Positions 1 through 11,395 of a stretch of DNA of 64,000 nucleotides are shown here, one piece after another. Below the pieces are notes generated by a model, which was given only the letters and a program-made list of their open reading frames with translations, was not told the origin of the DNA and did not search any database. The stretch covers positions 248,001-312,000 of the forward strand of contig ML991786.1 in assembly GCA_010094025.1 (NCBI GenBank), in the 5' to 3' direction. Within the stretch, counting starts at the first letter, position 1. Every line of letters begins with the position of its first letter. The position numbers and the translations under genes are program-made. The stretch is from Viridothelium virens. Taxonomy: Eukaryota; Ascomycota; Dothideomycetes; Trypetheliales; Trypetheliaceae.

Positions 1-1584
1 CTCAGTAGAAGCTCTATCTCCTTTTCCGTCCACTCTCTGGTAGGTAATGCTTGCAAAAACATCATGATTTCCGAAAAGTCCATCTTAGCGAGCTTATCGG
101 ACCATTTGACAAGGAAAGCAGCACAGACGTAAAGGTGAAACTCGGAGAAGCCTTGGTCTTCTGCCATGTAAGTGTCCCACATACGGATAACATTCTTGAC
201 GCTGACCTCACGCATCAAAAGACAGTTCATCCAACGGAAGCTGAACTGGATAAATTCAACACCCTGGGCTTCGAGGTGCTTGGCGAGAGTAGAGTCGATT
301 CTGGCCGTGAGATCACGCAGCGCCGCTACTTGTCGTTGAATACCTGGCTGAGCGAAGATGTAATTGTCCTGAATACCATCCAGTAATTTCGTGAGACACC
401 AGAATGAATCTGCTTCTACTGCATCCAGAACGGGCTTTGGAAGCTGGCCAGGGTCCATACCGAACTCGATATCGGGATCTGTGATGTAGCTGGCAAGGAA
501 GACTTGCCAAAATGGTGTGACCAGGTCGTTAATGCCTTGTACGTAACCGCTTGCAGGGTGTCGGATCGCCCAAACGTAGAGAATTCGCTCCAAGGAGCGT
601 TGTGTAGCTTCATAGCTATAAAGTTCCAAATGTGGATTGGTGCGGGGAACGTCAATACTGATCTGGTGCCATACTGCTTCGTCTAGTCCACGACCGCGGC
701 CTTTGTTGATGATGGGCGACGGTCCGATGGAGTTTGGAGCCACCGGCCCTTCGCTACCTGCTGTGCCTCGCTCAAAGGCTTGTTTCACACCGTCTAGGTA
801 TTCCCTACGCTTTCGTTCTAGTGTGGAAACTCGTCTCTCGCTGCTAGTTGGTAGATAGCCTAGGAGTAGTTGCCAGGATATTGCTCGAACCTCTTCTGGA
901 ATGCCGGACCATGCTGAATCTCGCAGCTCGGACAGATTGATAGAGCTAGCTTGTAGGATACGTTTGAATTTGTTGATCCTACTGATGCGTGCGGAGTGTG
1001 CTTCAAGCTCCTTGGATGTAGCGTTTGTTGAGACTTGGGGATGGTCAATCAAATGCAGTGCATTTGCAGGGTCCTGTAATATCTCTTTATACTGCGGTCT
1101 CACGATCTTGCCCTCGCTCTTCTTGGGACTCGGATAGCTAGGGATTACCCCCCGTTCCTCAGCAATGTCCCCCGTTTCTATTCTCCAACCAGCAGGGGAC
1201 AGAGTCGTCCCTCCTGCCGCATATTTTGCAGAGGTCCCACTACTAGAATCGCCCGTTCTGGCTTTAGTCAATTTCTTGTCCTTCCGCCTCATTGAAGCTA
1301 TACTGGGTAACCCAAACTCATCTTCGTCCTCATCGTAGCCCAGATCGTCGTCATCATCGTCGTCCGCTGCCCAGTCTCTATTGGTGTCAGACAGATATCC
1401 TGTGAACGTCCTGCGTGGGGGAGGTGTAGAAGTTGAAGGATTTTTTGAGGAGGCACTGTGTTCTCGAGAGATAGTAGGAGGAGTTCGAGGTCGAGAATTG
1501 CCTGATATTGATCTTGTTCTGGGTCAATAGAATATCCAAAATTTCAGAATAAGTGCGGTATTACAGCGAGCTGAAGTTGAGCAT
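1..1584 (-). CDS. GYP1: GYP1-type Rab GTPase-activating protein (TBC domain), 3' end beyond window
   Basis: This is a TBC-domain GAP that stimulates GTP hydrolysis by Ypt/Rab GTPases of the Golgi and secretory pathway. The complement of 1-1518 is one open frame that runs off the left edge. It shows a Ser/Pro-rich N-terminus, an acidic Asp/Glu run, and then the TBC domain. The arginine-finger motif IxxDxxR is read as ISIDVPR near residue 294, and the glutamine-finger YxQG as YVQG near residue 332. The open frame has no ATG of its own. A 46-nt intron (1519-1564, GTAATA donor, CAG acceptor) joins it in phase to a 20-nt first exon starting MLNFSSL at 1584. About 512 residues are visible. The family call is firm, but the tiny first exon is a prediction. 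It is divergent from the HRP1 gene. Confidence 0.85.
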
Positions 1585-2396
1585 GTCTGCATGGGAATAC
1601 GAAGCTCCGATCACCTTCCCACTGCCCGATGCTGATGAGGCATTACGTTTAAGTGGAGGCGCATTGCTCCGCCAGAATGGTGATGTCGACCTGAAGATAG
1701 AAGTTAGAACTAGTGATGAAGGCTTAGGGTGCAGAACCCCTTACTCGGAGCGGTCTATTGTCATCCAGGCTCATACAATTAGCGCATTCATTCCTTGAGG
1801 GCGTTTTGAAAAGGCGTTATGCCTGCTACGAACCGACCTGGACCATTTCCTGGTAAGAGGGATTAGTCAAAACCATTCGAAACACAAGATGGTCAAAAGC
1901 ACCTGCTGGCCTTTTTTGGAGCTCATACTGCTCTCATAGTGCTGCTCGACGAGTCGAGACGCTGAGAGAGTGCCTTGGGTACCTATAAGCAGTGGGAGAA
2001 TGCGAGGAACTGATGAGACAAGCGCTGATTGGCTGCCATGCTCTACGCGATGTCGCTGGGCTGGCTAACCAAATCCGGAATTAGCCTGGCTGCGGTTGGC
2101 GTTCTGCCTGCAGACAACAACCTCGCGCTTCGGTGATTTCTTCCTTTCACATCTCTCCTCTCAGACACTCACCACGTTCTCCTTATCTTCATCATCCACG
2201 TCACCTACCTCCTAGTACCCAGCAGCTCGGTTTGTTCCACTCTACTGTTTGCTTTGTATTAGCAATCTTGACCTGCATCGCCGAACGCTGAGCTTTCCCA
2301 TCCTGGAACTGTCACTATTGGTTCTTGGAATCTGGAGCTTGCGCATCCGGCCCTCTTCACTGCATTGGTCAGCTTGTCTAGGGCAAAGCCATCATC
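1585..2396. promoter_or_regulatory. Shared upstream region of GYP1 and HRP1
   Basis: This interval lies between two divergent starts and should hold both promoters. Pyrimidine-rich runs around 2130-2220 look like the leader of the plus-strand gene. No further gene is seen. Confidence 0.4.
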
Positions 2397-5300
2397 ATGG
2401 CAGAGAATGAGGATGAAGATCTCTTCAATGATCTGTATGTGCCTTGACTGCGGTCGCACTCAGCTCGAGGAGCTCCGGTCACGTTTGCTTCGTGCAGGTG
2501 CTTATTCTCTGCAGTTATGACGATGACAATGTTCCGCCATCCAAGCCCTCCCAAGCTGCTGACGACACAGTGAAGGCGGAACCCGCTGCAGCATTCGAGT
2601 TGGACCACTATGAGACGTCCGCTAACTTAGCCCAAGAAGCCACTGCCAATATGCTTGAAGCCGATGATGATAACGATATCCACATCACCGGTGATGACTC
2701 AAACGGGTACGGCACTTCCAATGCAGGTAATGGCGCCATGGCAGGGACGCCACAATACAACTACGAACAGGAGGAGCAGCCCATTGGCATCAAGGAAGAT
2801 GGGTAAGTGGTCATTTTATATGCTTCATTTTCATCGAAGTGTGTCCAACCTCTGCGGCTTTGCGTCCTGGTTCACGAGTGAGACCCCGATGGATCCAATG
2901 ACGACAAGAGGGGATATGTCGGTCACTTCAGGTGGGTAGCCTGTTCTGGCGATGAATGACGATATTGAGCGCGATGGTCTCAATCAAGTTCCGGCCGTAT
3001 CCTTTCTGGAATCACGCGGAGGAAGCAGTAATCCTCGAGAGTGTTGGCAAAACGGAGGATTGGAGGGCGCGGAGGCTGAACTGAGCGGTTATCATGAGAT
3101 ATCGACATTGTCACTCAAGCTGCCATTTTCACCCCACTCTAGACAAGCTCTAAAAGTCTGGTCAGGGCAGACAGCTTGCCCATAAGCACTTCTGGGTTTT
3201 CTGGCTGCATCTCTCGTCAATTAGGCAAACGGGAGAAGGATCGAAGTCGTTGGGTCGCCTTAGCACCGCTTGCAGCTTGGATGCATGTCTTCGCCACTCG
3301 GTATGGGTACTTGGGCAATTCATGAAGGTTCTGAGCTGCTGGAGTCGGCGTATCGCAGACTTGGTTTCGATTTGGTTGGAACCAAGGATAGGACTGCAAT
3401 GAGGAAGACCTAGAAGGGGCTTGTGCTGGTAAATCCACATCTCTTCAAATTTACCATTGAGAGGATCGAGTATAGAAAAGCTACTACTTCATAGCCTAGT
3501 GTGGGGGAAAATATATCAGCAGCCGCAACACGAACAAGCTACAATGGAAGAAAATGGGGCGCGTGGGCGTTTCGTGACGCGACGCTTATGGAGCCTGCGC
3601 GCTCAGAACCAGTACCTACCTACCTACGTTAGCATTCGACTTCATAGCAAACACAGACGCTTCAATCGATCGTCCATGGTGCCTTTGCAACGGATGCACA
3701 TTATGGTAGAATGGCAGCCAGTCCCGATGGTCTTACAATGCTGGGATTTCGGATGTGTCACCATTGCCCTGTGATGGACGAATGATCACCGTATGGGCAC
3801 TGGGAGTGAAAGCTCGCTTGCATCACTGGATCGTAATTGGGACACCACCCACTTTCCTGGGAGTTTTCTTCTAAGATGCCACGGATAACATTTAACCGGT
3901 ATAACGAAAAGCCTATTCCATATGAAAATGGCCACTGCAATTCTCTACATACACAGAGTTTTCCGACCCGCGAGCATGCTACAGTGGCTACAGCGTCACC
4001 TGAGATATCTCAAACTCCCGAGTCAAACGCAGCTGCACTCGCCGGAAAAGATGATGACTACCTGAGCCTGGAAAGAGAAATACACTTATTGGTCGCTGGC
4101 TTTCCGCATCCTCTGGCCCTCAACTCTTCAACGTCTCCGATGCCAGACGACATCGATAAAGATCCTCGAAGTGCTATCTGCAGGCCTCGTTCCCGCGAAT
4201 CTAGTCAACATGTAAAGCCAGACTCTCCTCTCACTCTACCTAATGTGGTGCCAAGTTCGACGCCCCACATTGCCAGATGTCACTCTCGTCCAGGGTCTCT
4301 CTCTCCATCCCGGTTTTCCTTCACTTCTTCTCTCTTTCTTTCTCTCTTTCTATCTTGATTTGGAGAGGCTCCAAATTCTCTCCATTTGAAGCATGCTGAC
4401 CGTTCACGATGCTTTAGGAAGATGTTTATCGGCGGATTAAACTGGGAGACAACAGATCGTATGTAGGAGCTGGATACTCACTGAACTTTTGGACGCTAAC
4501 AACGATCATAGAATCTTTAAAAGACTATTTTTCGCAGTTTGGAGAGGTCATCGAATGCACTGTTATGCGAGATGGTGCCACTGGACGATCCAGAGGGTTT
4601 GGTTTCCTCACCTTCAAGGATCCAAAGACGGTTAACACTGTGATGGTGAAAGAGCATTACCTAGATGGCAAGATCGTAAGTGACCTGGGTGATACCTCCG
4701 GCGCAAGCCTGCTGTGCTTACTATTACTAGATCGATCCCAAACGTGCCATTCCCCGCGATGAACAAGAGCGCACTTCCAAGATCTTCGTTGGAGGAGTTA
4801 GTCAAGAGACGACAGAGCAAGAGTTCAAACGCTTCTTTATGCAATTCGGACGTGTTCTTGATGCTACTCTCATGATGGACAAAGATACAGGACGTCCCCG
4901 AGGCTTCGGCTTCGTCACTTTCGACTCGGAAGCAGCCGTCGATAGTACGCTCGCTCAGCCACTTGAGATCCATGGGAAAATGATCGAAGTTAAGAAGGCA
5001 CAGCCCCGTGGCAATCTCCAAAAGGAAGAAGAAGAGCGCAAATTTGGGAGGCAGAGGGGCGGCGGCTTCCAAGGCAATAATCAGAATAATTTCAATAACG
5101 AGCAGTCAAATCAGCAAGGGCAGGGCTCTAATGGAAATAACAACATGAGTCCAGCAATGATGGCTCAGTATTGGCAACGCATGCAACAGTACTTTCAGGT
5201 GATGCAGCAAAACATGGCAGCTGCCATGGCCCAACAACAAAGTGGCGCCAACATGGGGGCAATGGGGGGTATGAATCAGATGAATCCTCAAATGATGCAA

Positions 5301-5927
5301 CAGATGATGGCCATGCAACAGCAAGCTCAGAACCAGCAGCGTGGTGGCACTCCCAACCCGCAGTCTCCAACCGGCAGCCAAGGTGGTATGGGACAGATGA
5401 ACCCACAGATGATGAATCAGATGATGCAGCAAGGTGGTATGGGTGGCAGTTTCGGTTCGGGAGGCGGCGGTATGGTATCACCTATGAACGGCGGGCCTAG
5501 TAATCGTCCTGGTTTCACGGCGCAAGAGCAGCTTGCCTTTGAGCAGCAGAAATACGAGCGCCAGCAACAACAACAACGAATGACGCAGGGCGGGTATGGC
5601 GGTGGAGGGTCTGGTGCACCTACTTCTTGGGAAGGTATGTATGACGATGTTCCACAGCCCAACTTCCCGAACCAAGGTGGTCGAGGCAACGTGAGTGGCG
5701 GCGGAGGGGGTTATGGAGCGAGGCAGAACAGTCCGTATCAGGGCGGAGGTGGTCGTGGAAACCGTGGGCAGGCTAGCAACACACTACAACCCACCGCTGG
5801 AAACCCGTCAGCTCCGGCAAATGCCCCTACTGGCCCAAAGAATGCAGGCAAACCGGGGGCCAACTACCGAGGTGGTGGTATGAGAGGTGGACATCGGGGT
5901 TTCCATCCTTATGCAAGAGGGCAGTAA
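2397..5927 (+). CDS. HRP1: HRP1/NAB4-type RNA-binding protein (two RRMs, Gln/Met/Gly-rich tail)
   Basis: This is the homologue of the yeast mRNA 3'-end cleavage factor Hrp1, a nucleus-cytoplasm shuttling hnRNP. Predicted exons are 2397-2434, 2515-2802, 4418-4458, 4512-4675 and 4731-5927, giving 575 residues in one frame. An acidic N-terminus precedes RRM1 (from about residue 110; RNP2 MFIGGL, RNP1 RGFGFLTF) and RRM2 (about 190-265; IFVGGV, RGFGFVTF). The two are linked by the family's Asp-Pro-Lys-Arg segment. The C-terminal ~300 residues are rich in Gln, Met, Asn and Gly and end in RGG-like sequence. All junctions are GT-AG and in phase. Intron 2 (2803-4417) is 1,615 nt, far longer than the other introns in the window, yet its ends are canonical (GTAAGT, GCTGACC branch, TTTAG) and restore the RRM1 start exactly. 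Confidence 0.9.
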
Positions 5928-6600
5928 ACGTGGTGCTTACTTGACGTGCTGCTCTTGGACGAAGGATTGAGATTCAGTCAGCTGGTGCTTGTGTGGAGGT
6001 GCGCGACAAACCGATAATCTGGCGCCGACCACCCTTTTCCCTCGAGGTCCCGCGTGGCGTTGACGGCGACTTGAGCCTCCACAAGGTAGCATCACCTTTG
6101 GTTGCGCTCTAGGTGGCATTATTTTTTCTCAAGGTCGTATCTCTCATATGAGCGACTTTGTTCTGTATACTAGACGTAGCTGGACAGATGAAGGTGGTGA
6201 TATAATTTGAATTCGGGTCTGATATCCGTGGCTGCGATGTGACTGATGATTGGGTGCGTATCTAAGCGTGCCAAGCCAAGGTACTGAATTTCCCGTACCG
6301 CAGGGACGCCGGGCGGTCAGAAGTCTAGACGCGTCCCCACTTTGCCATTTCTTTCATAAGGTAACCTTCACCTCCGACCTCCAACTCTCGTCCAGCGTAA
6401 CTATTCACTGCTTACTTCCCTAAATATTCTGCCTACAGTGTTATCACCACTACCAAGCCTTCAACGATATTCGAGACACGTCAGCCAGTGGAATCCTCAG
6501 GGGCTCTCTTACAAGAAATACCACCAGACCACCTCTTAACTTCGCCACCAAATTCGGATTTTCCATTCCAGCGCAACCGTGGCATATAACCTCGAGAACA
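5928..6600. other. Intergenic: HRP1 3' region and antizyme leader
   Basis: No coding sequence is recognised. The right half should contain the promoter and 5' leader of the antizyme gene. I saw no convincing upstream ATG in that leader. Confidence 0.4.
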
Positions 6601-7631
6601 ATGGAGAACCTTAATTCAAATCTCAAACGCAGTAATAGTAGTAGTAGTAGCTGCTCGGCAACCTCCGCTAAAATCCTTGCCACCTGCTACACCGTCGACG
6701 CCGCCACTATGCGTCTAAAGTCTTTCCAATTCTCCACTACTGGACCACAGGGAGTAGGGTGGTGGGTTTGAGGTCGTTTCGGACCTCCCCTCACCACCAG
6801 AGTCCCCGCTAAGCTTGCCTATCGACACCACCAACAATAGAGGGTATCCGAAAACTCTCACGTCACTCAAAGGATCGGCATGCACGCAATCCGGTGGCAT
6901 CGAGGGCAAAGCGGCAAGTTTACAAAGCGGGGCCGCATACGCTGTTGCGGAAGAGTGTGAGAGACTCTTTTGCGAGACGCTGCGCGCTGTTTTCCTGGGT
7001 GAGAGCCAGGCAGATGCGTGCGAATCGCTAAAAGCAACGGGTATGCGAACGAATTCTGACGAAGTTCATAATCAGAGTCGAAGGGAGATTGAGGGATATG
7101 AACGAAGACAAGGCACAAACACTCAGCGGAAGTACCAAGAGAACAGGATCAAAAAGGCGGAGCAGAGAAGGTGGCTCCATGGACTCCACCACCAGATGCC
7201 GGATGGGATCATTGAAGAGAGAGGATTGGTCAGAACATGGGTCGAAATCTTTGATTATAGGGGTGATGCTAGTTTCAGAGGCTTCATCGCGGAAGATGAT
7301 CATGGTGACAAAGCACTGTTCGTCTTCTTCGATCGGAACATCGTTGGTAAGGAACTAAAACACGGGTACGTACCACGTTCTAGCCGAACTTTTCTGCGCC
7401 TGGATCATACTAACGCGTAATAGACTAATCACCCTCCTGGAACTCTGTGAAGACTCGAACTTTGCTTGCTCGCACCTCCTCGTAGCTGTCGATCGCTCTA
7501 TCGGTCCACCAGAATCTGAGAGACTCAATCGAGATCTAGGCTGGGTGGGCTTTCGACCCACTACCTTACAAGATTGGGCTGGTGAAGGTGTTATTAGCAG
7601 CGAATGGCTATTCTTGGGGATGGATGTCTGA
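6601..7631 (+). CDS. OAZ1: Ornithine decarboxylase antizyme, expressed by +1 programmed frameshift
   Basis: Antizyme binds ornithine decarboxylase, sends it to the proteasome and represses polyamine uptake. ORF1 begins at ATG 6601 and stops at TGA 6769-6771 after 56 codons; the codon before the stop is GTT. Skipping the T at 6769 puts the ribosome into the +1 frame (from GAG 6770), which is open to 7365. A 58-nt intron (7366-7423, GTACGT donor, perfect TACTAAC branch, TAG) leads to a last exon 7424-7631. The predicted product is 323 residues. The C-terminal half has the antizyme core (the DDHGDKALFVFFDRN block, a LLELCEDS-type helix and the WLFLGMDV end). Polyamine-stimulated shifting at a sense-codon/UGA site is established for this family. 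GTT-TGA as the shift site here is read from the sequence and not proven. A Pro/Ser-rich stretch follows the shift. Confidence 0.87.
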
Positions 7632-7799
7632 TGGCTTTGTGAAGGCCTGGAATGTTTTGGGTGGCATCTCTGTGAATACTGAGCGATCACTACCAAGCAG
7701 ATCCACCGGAAGGATTCGCGCGTAACTCCACAGGCTAGTCTATTCTATACTCTTTCATACAATGAAGATGGTTAAAACTTTTCTGTCGACCCTCATTCA

Positions 7800-8840
7800 T
7801 CAATCCAATTTCTCGGTTTCTGCAACCCTCTCAAGTACTTTCAATTCCTCACGCCTCCTTTCCGCATCTAGTCTCCCCACCCTTATAGCCTCCAACACCC
7901 CTCTCGTAATCGAATCTCTCTCCTCCGCATCCTCCTTCCCAAACGTCCCATAAGCCTCCTGCACCTCCCTAAACACATCCTTCTCCCACTCCCCACCCAT
8001 CTCCACCCTCCCCTGATCCCGCCAACACTCCTGCACCGTTCCCCCAATCTTCTCAAAGAACCCCTTCAACCCCTTCTCCCCACCCCCCGCCGCATAACTC
8101 CTCAACGGCCCCGCCACCGCCCACCTCGGCCCCATACTCGCCTCCACCACCGCATCCACATCCCTCACCCCGACCACCCCTTCCGCCACCAAATGCACCG
8201 CCTCCCGCAGCAGCGCAAACGCCAGCCGATTCGCCACAAAACCCGGCACCTCCTTCCGCACCAGCACGGGCCGCCGCCCACGCTCCTCCCGCCAGAACCG
8301 CAGCGTCTCGCGCACTAGCGCGGGTTGCGTCGCGGGGCTCGGCACTACTTCGAGTAGCGGCATGATGTGTGGCGGGTTGTAGGGGTGCACGACGAGCAGG
8401 CGCGATGGGTCGCGGAGGTGCGCGGATTGCGTGGAGGCGGGGATGCCGGAGGTGGAGGACCAGAGGAGGGCGGTGGGGGGACAGAGGCGCTCGATGCGGG
8501 CCCAGAGGGATTGTTTGAGGGAGGCGACTTCGGGCGTGGACTCTTGGATGATGTCGGCGTGTTGGACGGCGGAGGCGAGGTCGGTGGTGATTGTTAGGTT
8601 GGGGGGAAGCTGGGAGGATGGGTGGGGGGTGGTGGTGGAGCTTGAGGAGGCGAGGAGAGGAGGGAGGTTGGCTTGGATGTATTCGTGGAGGTTGGGCCGA
8701 GTGTCGTAGATTGTGATGGGGTTGCCGAAGGGGATGTGGAAGGTTGCGATAGATAGACCGATTGTGCCTGCGCCGATGATGGCAATGCGCTGAGAGTGGG
8801 ACGCAGAGGAGATGTCTTGCTCCGGCGGATCATCGTTCAT
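7800..8840 (-). CDS. 3-hydroxyacyl-CoA dehydrogenase family protein (NAD-binding)
   Basis: This 346-residue single-exon protein starts at ATG 8840; the codon at 8873 in the same frame is TTG and was not used. The N-terminal Rossmann motif is GAGTIGLSIA near residue 20. An HPYNPPHIMPLLEVV block follows, and then a C-terminal helical domain of the HCDH family, so it reads as an L-3-hydroxyacyl-CoA dehydrogenase or a lambda-crystallin/gulonate-dehydrogenase-like relative. The substrate cannot be decided from sequence. There is no obvious peroxisomal tripeptide at the C-terminus (ends KLD). It is divergent from the acyl-CoA ligase 369 bp away and convergent with the antizyme gene. Base composition switches sharply inside the gene: on the plus strand it is C-rich below ~8365 and G-rich above. 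Confidence 0.8.
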   Translation of the reverse strand: MNDDPPEQDISSASHSQRIAIIGAGTIGLSIATFHIPFGNPITIYDTRPNLHEYIQANLPPLLASSSSTTTPHPSSQLPPNLTITTDLASAVQHADIIQESTPEVASLKQSLWARIERLCPPTALLWSSTSGIPASTQSAHLRDPSRLLVVHPYNPPHIMPLLEVVPSPATQPALVRETLRFWREERGRRPVLVRKEVPGFVANRLAFALLREAVHLVAEGVVGVRDVDAVVEASMGPRWAVAGPLRSYAAGGGEKGLKGFFEKIGGTVQECWRDQGRVEMGGEWEKDVFREVQEAYGTFGKEDAEERDSITRGVLEAIRVGRLDAERRREELKVLERVAETEKLD

Positions 8841-9209
8841 TTTTGAGTTACGAGAATCCCCCGTCAAGACCAAACATCGAAATTATTCATATCCTCCTTC
8901 GTTTAAATTTCCAATTCTTCGGAGCTTTAGATCTTTAAGTGATCGGCACAGCGGCATCGCCCTTGCCCAACTTTCCACCTTTCGTTCCCCGCAACCCCGC
9001 AAATCGCCATTTTGCGTTGACGGGAGTGACAGTTTCGGGCCAGTCGCCTGCTTCACTAGCAGAATGCGCCAGCTTGACGGCTGGGGATGCCGTACGCGAT
9101 GTAGATCGCAGGTAAGTTTATCATTTGATCCCAACCGCTTCTTTCCTTGTGCCAACCTCGAGATATCTCATCTTGTCTTGGGTTAGCTCTGCCCTCACCA
9201 TCTGTTGCA
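8841..9209. promoter_or_regulatory. Bidirectional promoter of HCDH and acyl-CoA ligase genes
   Basis: These 369 bp separate two divergent starts whose products could act on CoA thioesters in one pathway. No binding site was identified with confidence. Confidence 0.4.
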
Positions 9210-10950
9210 ATGGTCTTCAAATCGCTTCAGCCTGACATTGATCGTAATGCTCCTCTGTGTCACTTGATTGGAGAATTAGATCATCAGTTTGCTAATTGAT
9301 ACTGCAGTGCCGCGCGGTATCACCGTTTGGGACTGGCTCTTCGACTCCAAGTACTCTTCGTTAAGTAGCCATACGCCCTCTTCGATCGGCGGATACGAAA
9401 ATGCAATCACCAAAGAACGTGTCTCATATCATGATGTCAAAACCTACTCGACATATATTTGTACCGCGCTCGTCAATAGGTATGGACTGAAAGCTGGCGA
9501 CACAGTCGCCTTGTTCAGCCAAAACACAATATGGTATCCCGTCGCCATGTTCGCTGCAATCCGCGCCGGCGCCATGGTCTCCGGAGCGAGTCCTGCATAC
9601 AACATTGAGGAGATGACATATGCACTTAAAACTGGTCATGCGAAATTTCTGATGACGAGTCCACCATCTATGGAAGTTGCAACGGCGGCGGCAGCTGCAG
9701 CAGGAATACCCAAATCCAACATCTTTCTTCTCGAAGGCGAATTGGATGGCTACACGACGATCAGAGACCTCATCGAAATTGGCAAACGCGAACCTCGGCA
9801 GACGCCCGCATTCAAGATTCCACAGGGCAAGACGAATTTCGACGTCTGTGGTTTTCTCTCCTTCTCTTCCGGCACCACGGGCCTCCCCAAAGCGGTTATG
9901 ATAGCCCATCAGAATGTCATAGCGCAATGCCTGCAAGTCCAGCAAATCACGCCAGAGTCCCACAAAAAAGTCCTCGCTGTCCTTCCCCTATTCCACATTA
10001 CAGGTCTTGTGCATGGGCTCAACCTCCCCATTCTTTTGAACGCGAACGTGTACATGCTCCCGAGCTTCACAATGAAGAGCATGCTAGATACGATCGTAGA
10101 ATACCAAATCGCGGAACTCTTGCTCGTTCCGCCTATACTCATTCGCATGGTTCGTGATCCGCTCGTTGCGGAGTATGACCTCAGATTCCTGAAACGGTTC
10201 AGTAGCGGTGCAGCTCCCCTGTCGGAGGAAATTATTCAAGAGCTCAAGGCGCGTTTTCCGCACACGGGGTTCAAACAGGGCTACGGCATGACAGAGTCAT
10301 GTAGCTGCATCACAGCGCACCCGCAGACTCATTATGACTATAAGTACGCTCATGCCGTCGGCACCATCTGTGCATCCACGACGGTCAAGATCATGAATGA
10401 AGAAGGGAAGGAGTGCAATGTTGGCGAGCCGGGGGAGATTTTGGCGCGGGGTCCGCAGATTGTGATGGGATATTTGAGGAATGAGAAGGCAACGCGAGAG
10501 ACATTTGACGAAGAGGGCTACCTACACACCGGGGACCAGGGCTTTATTGATGAGGAGGGAATGATCACCATCACGGATCGCATCAAAGAAATGATCAAAG
10601 TCAAGGGGATTGGAGTCGCTCCAGCCGAGATGGAGGATCTGCTACTCGGACACCCGAAAGTAGAGGATTGCGCTGTGCTCGGGGTAAAAGATGACTATTC
10701 GGGCGAGCTGCCGAAGGCGTACGTCGTTCTGAAGCCCGAAAATGACGCAAATGACAAAACGGGAAAAGAACTCTTAGAATTTGTGAAAGGGAGAAAGGTT
10801 AGACACAAGTGGATTAAAGAGATTGAATTCGTGCACGACATACCCAAGAGTGCAAGTGGAAAGATCTTGAGGAGGGTTCTACGGGACGCAAAAGTCAGAG
10901 AAAATGGCCTGCTTGTAAAGGATATGGTGACAGAGAAGGCCAGATTGTGA
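9210..10950 (+). CDS. 4-coumarate-CoA ligase-like acyl-CoA synthetase, predicted peroxisomal
   Basis: This ANL-superfamily enzyme forms an acyl- or aryl-adenylate and then a CoA thioester. Exon 1 is 9210-9243 and exon 2 is 9308-10950, joined across a 64-nt intron, giving 558 residues. Visible motifs are the P-loop SSGTTGLPKAV, the YGMTES adenylate motif, the GDQGFID hinge region, and the C-terminal KSASGKILRR with its catalytic lysine. The last three residues are ARL, an accepted PTS1 variant, so import into peroxisomes is likely. Length and motifs fit fungal 4CL-like or phenylacetyl-CoA-ligase-like proteins; the acid used is unknown. The neighbouring divergent hydroxyacyl-CoA dehydrogenase suggests a shared beta-oxidation-type route for fatty or aromatic acids, which is inference. 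Confidence 0.87.
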
Positions 10951-11395
10951 AGCTGGGAAAGACTAATGATTGATATGGTAAGTGGCTGGTCCAAAACAAC
11001 ATAAAGACGACCTAGCGGCAAATGAAGCAGATGATGGCCCTGTTTGCCTGCTTGTGTCTCAAGGCTACTGTAATCACTGACGTCTACTAAAAATACACAG
11101 TGTCAGAGTAGCTCGCATGCAACCTCATCTATCTCTCAGCAGACTATGGTAGCTTCACTTAGTCAATATGATCAATGGTCATCGCCTGACTTGGGATGAT
11201 TTCCGATGACAACCCACTTCTGGCATCATTTTCAAGACTCCAGTGAATTCCATAGCGAATTAACCATATTACATCGCAGTTTCGAAGAGCTCAAGCTCGA
11301 AAGCCAGCCTTGTACGGGCTGATTCCTACCTAGCTTCATCGAGGCCTGCGGATATAGGAAATATGCGATCTTCTGAGAGGCTGATTTCGAAATGC
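10951..11395. other. Intergenic, convergent 3' ends
   Basis: This is 445 bp between the acyl-CoA ligase and TrpRS stop codons. Nothing else is recognised. Confidence 0.4.

Noticed and set aside
3837-4358. 173-codon frame inside the HRP1 intron as an independent gene
   Set aside because: Its first codon is not ATG, the composition is unremarkable and no family is recognised. Mentioned only under the intron finding.
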